64,000 bases of DNA from Deltaproteobacteria bacterium (GTDB lineage Bacteria > Myxococcota_A > Polyangia > Polyangiales > Houyiibacteriaceae): positions 124,001-188,000 of the forward strand of contig JAEPMI010000008.1 of NCBI GenBank assembly GCA_017644045.1, written 5' to 3'. This document shows positions 61,539-64,000 of the stretch, in pieces. The translations under genes were made by a program, and so were the position numbers. Position 1 is the stretch's first letter. Each line of letters begins with the position of its first letter. The notes beneath the pieces were generated by a model. That model was not told where the DNA came from and ran no database searches. It saw only the letters and a program-made list of their open reading frames with translations.

Positions 61539-62651
61539 TCAGTCGGGGAGCAAGATGCGGCGGGCGCAGCTGTTGGACTGGTCCGCCAGGAGCAGCTCGG
61601 TCTCGCCCACGTCGAGGGCGACGCGGCCGAGGTGGCCGAAGTCGGCGTCGAGGGCCGGGCCGCCGTCGCCGCGGAAGCCGTTGTTGCCCGTGCCGGCGAT
61701 CGTCTCGATGACGCCGGCGCGAACCCGGCGCACCCGGAAGTTCTGTCGATCCGAGATGTAGAGGGTTCCGTCGGTGGCGAGCGCGAGCCCGTAGGGCTGG
61801 TCGAGCTGCGCCTCGGTGGCGGGCCCACCGTCGCCCGAGAAGCCGGCGACGCCCGTTCCGGCGAGGGTCTCGATGGTTCCGTCGGTGCGCAGGACCCGCA
61901 CCGCGTGGTTCCGCGTGTCCGCGATCAGCAGCTCGCCGTCGGGCGTGAGCTCGAGCGCCGAGGGCCAGTGGAGCTCGGCTTCGGTGCCCGGACCGCCATC
62001 GCCCGCGTAGCCGTTGTTGCCGGTGCCGGCCACGGTCTCGATGACGCCGTCGCGGATCCGGCGCACGCGGTTGGCGAGGCTGTCGGAGACGTAGATGGTG
62101 CCGTCGCTCGCGATGGCGATGCCGTCGAGCTGGATGAAGCGCGCCGCGAGCGGGTCGCCGAAGTCGCCCTCGTCCCCACGAATGCCGAGCTCTCCGTCGC
62201 CGGCCACGGTCTCGAGGTTCCCGCTCGCGGTGATCCGAAGCACGCGGGGGTCGTGGTAGTTGGTGAACACGAGCAGGCCGTCCGGGTCGAAGGTGAAGTC
62301 GATCGGATTCTCGAGCGGTGAGTCGACCGCCGGTACCGAGACATCGGCGAGCGCGTGAAAGCCGTTGCCAGCGATGGTCTGGACCCGCCCTTCGTCGTCG
62401 ATGACACGCAGGCGCTGATTGTTGAAGTCCATCAGGTGGACCCGGCCATCGGGCCCCCGGCGTACCGCGGAGAGCAGGTAGAAGTCCGAACGGAGGGGGA
62501 GGTTGCCGTCGCGGTTGAACCCGTACTCGCCGGTGCCCGCGAAGGTGCAGACGGACCCCGGCGTCAGGTCGGCGCAGCGGTCGTCGTCGCCGCAGCCGGC
62601 GGCCACGAGCGCCATCGCGATGAGGATGCGGGCGGCGGGGGTCACGGCCAC
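61539..62651 (-). CDS. NHL-repeat lipoprotein, third copy
   Basis: A 370-residue predicted lipoprotein (ALVAAGCGDD) with NHL repeats of the same type as its neighbours (GTGNNGYAGDGGPGTEAELH, GVAGFSGDGGPATEAQLDQP, GTGNNGFRGDGGPALDADFG). It converges on the P460-like gene. The three NHL proteins are clearly paralogous, probably by local duplication. Confidence 0.88.
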   Translation of the reverse strand: MAVTPAARILIAMALVAAGCGDDDRCADLTPGSVCTFAGTGEYGFNRDGNLPLRSDFYLLSAVRRGPDGRVHLMDFNNQRLRVIDDEGRVQTIAGNGFHALADVSVPAVDSPLENPIDFTFDPDGLLVFTNYHDPRVLRITASGNLETVAGDGELGIRGDEGDFGDPLAARFIQLDGIAIASDGTIYVSDSLANRVRRIRDGVIETVAGTGNNGYAGDGGPGTEAELHWPSALELTPDGELLIADTRNHAVRVLRTDGTIETLAGTGVAGFSGDGGPATEAQLDQPYGLALATDGTLYISDRQNFRVRRVRAGVIETIAGTGNNGFRGDGGPALDADFGHLGRVALDVGETELLLADQSNSCARRILLPD

Positions 62652-62881
62652 AACCTAGCAGCCCCCATTCGGAACGCTGAGCCGTCCGGTCGGTTCCTCG
62701 TCACGAGACCCGGCGGGAGCGGCGCGGCACACCGCGCGCTGGTCGCCTTCGAGGGACCAGCTCCGTGAGCGGGGCTCACGGGGACCGTGAGCCAACCGAT
62801 GGATCCGACGGGGCTCGCGCGGTATAGGCCCACCGCACGTTTTCGGGGCAGCCGCCCCCACCCCAGAGGAGCCCGATTTTC

Positions 62882-63865
62882 ATGAAAGATCCCGTTCGCG
62901 TCGCCATTACCGGAGCTGCTGGCCAGATCGGCTACAGCCTGCTCTTCCGCATCGCCGCCGGCGACATGCTCGGCAAGGACCAGCCGGTCATCCTGCACCT
63001 CGTCGACATCCCCCCGTCCATGAAGGCGGTCGAGGGTGTGATGATGGAGCTCGACGACTGCGCCTTCCCGCTCCTCGCCGGGATGGAGGCCTCCGACGAC
63101 CCGATGAAGGGCTTCGACGACATCTCGGTCGCCGTGCTCGTCGGCGCCATGCCGCGTGGTCCCGGGATGCTCCGCAAGGACCTGCTCCGCAAGAACGGCC
63201 CGATCTTCGACGGCCAGGGCAAGGCCCTCAACGACAAGGCCAAGCGCGACGTGAAGGTCTGCGTGGTCGGCAACCCCGCCAACACCAACTGCTACATCGC
63301 GATGAAGAACGCGCCGGACCTCGATCCGAGCTGCTTCAGCGCGCTCGTGCGTCTCGACCAGAACCGCGCGATGAGCCAGATCGCCAAGAAGACCGGTAAG
63401 CCGGCCAGCGCGGTGAAGAACATGGCCATCTGGGGCAACCACTCGGCCACCCAGTACCCGGACGCCTTCCACGCCACCATCGACGGCAAGTCGGTCGCCG
63501 AGATCGTCGGCGACGAGAAGTGGATCGCGGACGACTTCATCCCGACCGTGCAGCAGCGCGGCAAGGCCATCATCGACGCCCGCGGCTCGAGCTCGGCGGC
63601 TTCGGCGGCCAACGCGGCCATCGACCACGTGCACGACTGGTGGCTCGGCACCCCCGAGGGTGACTGGGCCGCGATGGCGGTCTGCAGCGACGGCAGCTAC
63701 GGCGTGCCCGAGGGCCTCATCTTCGGCTTCCCGGTCACCTGCAAGGACGGCAAGTACAGCATCGTGCAGGGCCTCGAGCTGAACGACTTCAGCCGCGAGC
63801 GCGTCGACGCCACCGCCAAGGAGCTTCAGGAAGAAGCCGACGCGGTCGCCGACCTCCTTCCCTGA
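62882..63865 (+). CDS. mdh: Malate dehydrogenase
   Basis: A 327-residue NAD-dependent malate dehydrogenase of the type with [20 protein letters not shown] near the N-terminus, substrate-binding Arg in [31 protein letters not shown] and the catalytic [12 protein letters not shown]. It interconverts malate and oxaloacetate in the TCA cycle. Promoter-like GGTATAGG with a GGCCCACCG block similar to sucC is at 62820-62834. A terminator-like hairpin follows. Confidence 0.96.
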   Translation: MKDPVRVAITGAAGQIGYSLLFRIAAGDMLGKDQPVILHLVDIPPSMKAVEGVMMELDDCAFPLLAGMEASDDPMKGFDDISVAVLVGAMPRGPGMLRKDLLRKNGPIFDGQGKALNDKAKRDVKVCVVGNPANTNCYIAMKNAPDLDPSCFSALVRLDQNRAMSQIAKKTGKPASAVKNMAIWGNHSATQYPDAFHATIDGKSVAEIVGDEKWIADDFIPTVQQRGKAIIDARGSSSAASAANAAIDHVHDWWLGTPEGDWAAMAVCSDGSYGVPEGLIFGFPVTCKDGKYSIVQGLELNDFSRERVDATAKELQEEADAVADLLP

Positions 63866-63886
63866 GCGCCAGCTGGTGCCCGCGAT

Positions 63887-63912
63887 GAACGCCCCGCTTC
63901 GCCGGGGCGTTC
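63887..63912. terminator. Bidirectional terminator hairpin
   Basis: GAACGCCCCG, loop CTTCGC, CGGGGCGTTC: a 10-bp stem between the stop of mdh and the stop of the convergent gene, so it can serve both strands. Confidence 0.75.
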
Positions 63913-63917
63913 GTCGT

Positions 63918-64000
63918 TCAGGGGTGGTCGATGCGGCGGTAGACGACGATCACGTCGGTGATCATGCCGACGCGCTGCCAGTTGTCGCCGCGCTGGACCC
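63918..64000 (-). CDS. C-terminal end of a gene running off the right edge
   Basis: Only 26 codons and a TGA are inside the window: VQRGDNWQRVGMITDVIVVYRRIDHP then stop would be one run, so only the gist is given: it reads as a beta-rich end, (VQRGDNWQRVG) followed by (MITDVIVVYRRIDHP). Family not recognised. It is convergent to mdh and shares the hairpin at 63887-63912. Confidence 0.5.
   Translation of the reverse strand, partial: VQRGDNWQRVGMITDVIVVYRRIDHP

Overview
The window is very GC-rich, densely coded DNA that looks like a myxobacterium (phylum Myxococcota, possibly a Sandaracinaceae/Polyangiales-like genome). The evidence is a MYXO-CTERM-type tail on a large surface protein, many lipoproteins with VAC/AGC/SAC lipoboxes, an alkyl-DHAP synthase (AgpS) gene, a myxobacterial-style retron, frequent GTG starts and pervasive ATGA/GTGA stop-start overlaps. 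The species call is inference. There are about 56 protein genes, one running off the right edge. There are also two tRNA genes, a complete retron non-coding RNA, two MITE-like inverted-repeat elements, and several operators and terminators. No rRNA, CRISPR array, prophage or intact insertion sequence was seen.

Layout. 25-8386: a peptide-modification locus with three different radical SAM proteins, three HxsD-like small proteins, an HExxH (aKG-type) putative peptide beta-hydroxylase, a Tat-exported protein and a lipoprotein. It is arranged as two divergent operons plus a third rSAM gene. 8418-12235: an IroE-like esterase, tRNA-Lys and tRNA-Glu, a small unknown gene, a MutH-family endonuclease and an AhpD-like protein. 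12274-20921: an inverted-repeat element, a three-gene operon for surface and secreted proteins (a Cys-rich MYXO-CTERM giant, a small Cys-rich lipoprotein and a trypsin-like protease), and a LamG/metallophosphatase lipoprotein. 20934-29126, all on the minus strand: a DOI-synthase-like cyclase, an SDR and a PfkB kinase, then dnaE, a parvulin PPIase and HupE. 29381-35160: small membrane and unknown genes, a TetR with a hydrolase, and a TetR with a three-gene ABC exporter, with recognisable operators.

35273-48407: one co-directional block, probably a retron-based defence system. It encodes a 907-aa HEAT-like protein, a 2165-aa beta-propeller/HEAT protein, a 600-aa winged-helix/degenerate-SWIM protein, the msr-msd RNA (22-bp a1/a2 duplex, branch G at 46364, long msd hairpin), a retron reverse transcriptase (NAxxH, YADD and VTG motifs) and a WGR-domain protein. 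48414-52712: a lipoprotein, agpS with its TetR and palindromic operators, a secreted protein and a P-loop kinase-like protein. 52887-63865: sucCD and mdh (TCA cycle) flanking a membrane protein, a HIT protein, a second short inverted-repeat element, a response regulator, a GIDE-domain protein, and a cluster of beta-propeller/NHL lipoproteins with a cytochrome P460-like protein.

The two loci most deserving attention are the triple-rSAM/HxsD/HExxH peptide-modification locus and the retron block with its giant repeat proteins.
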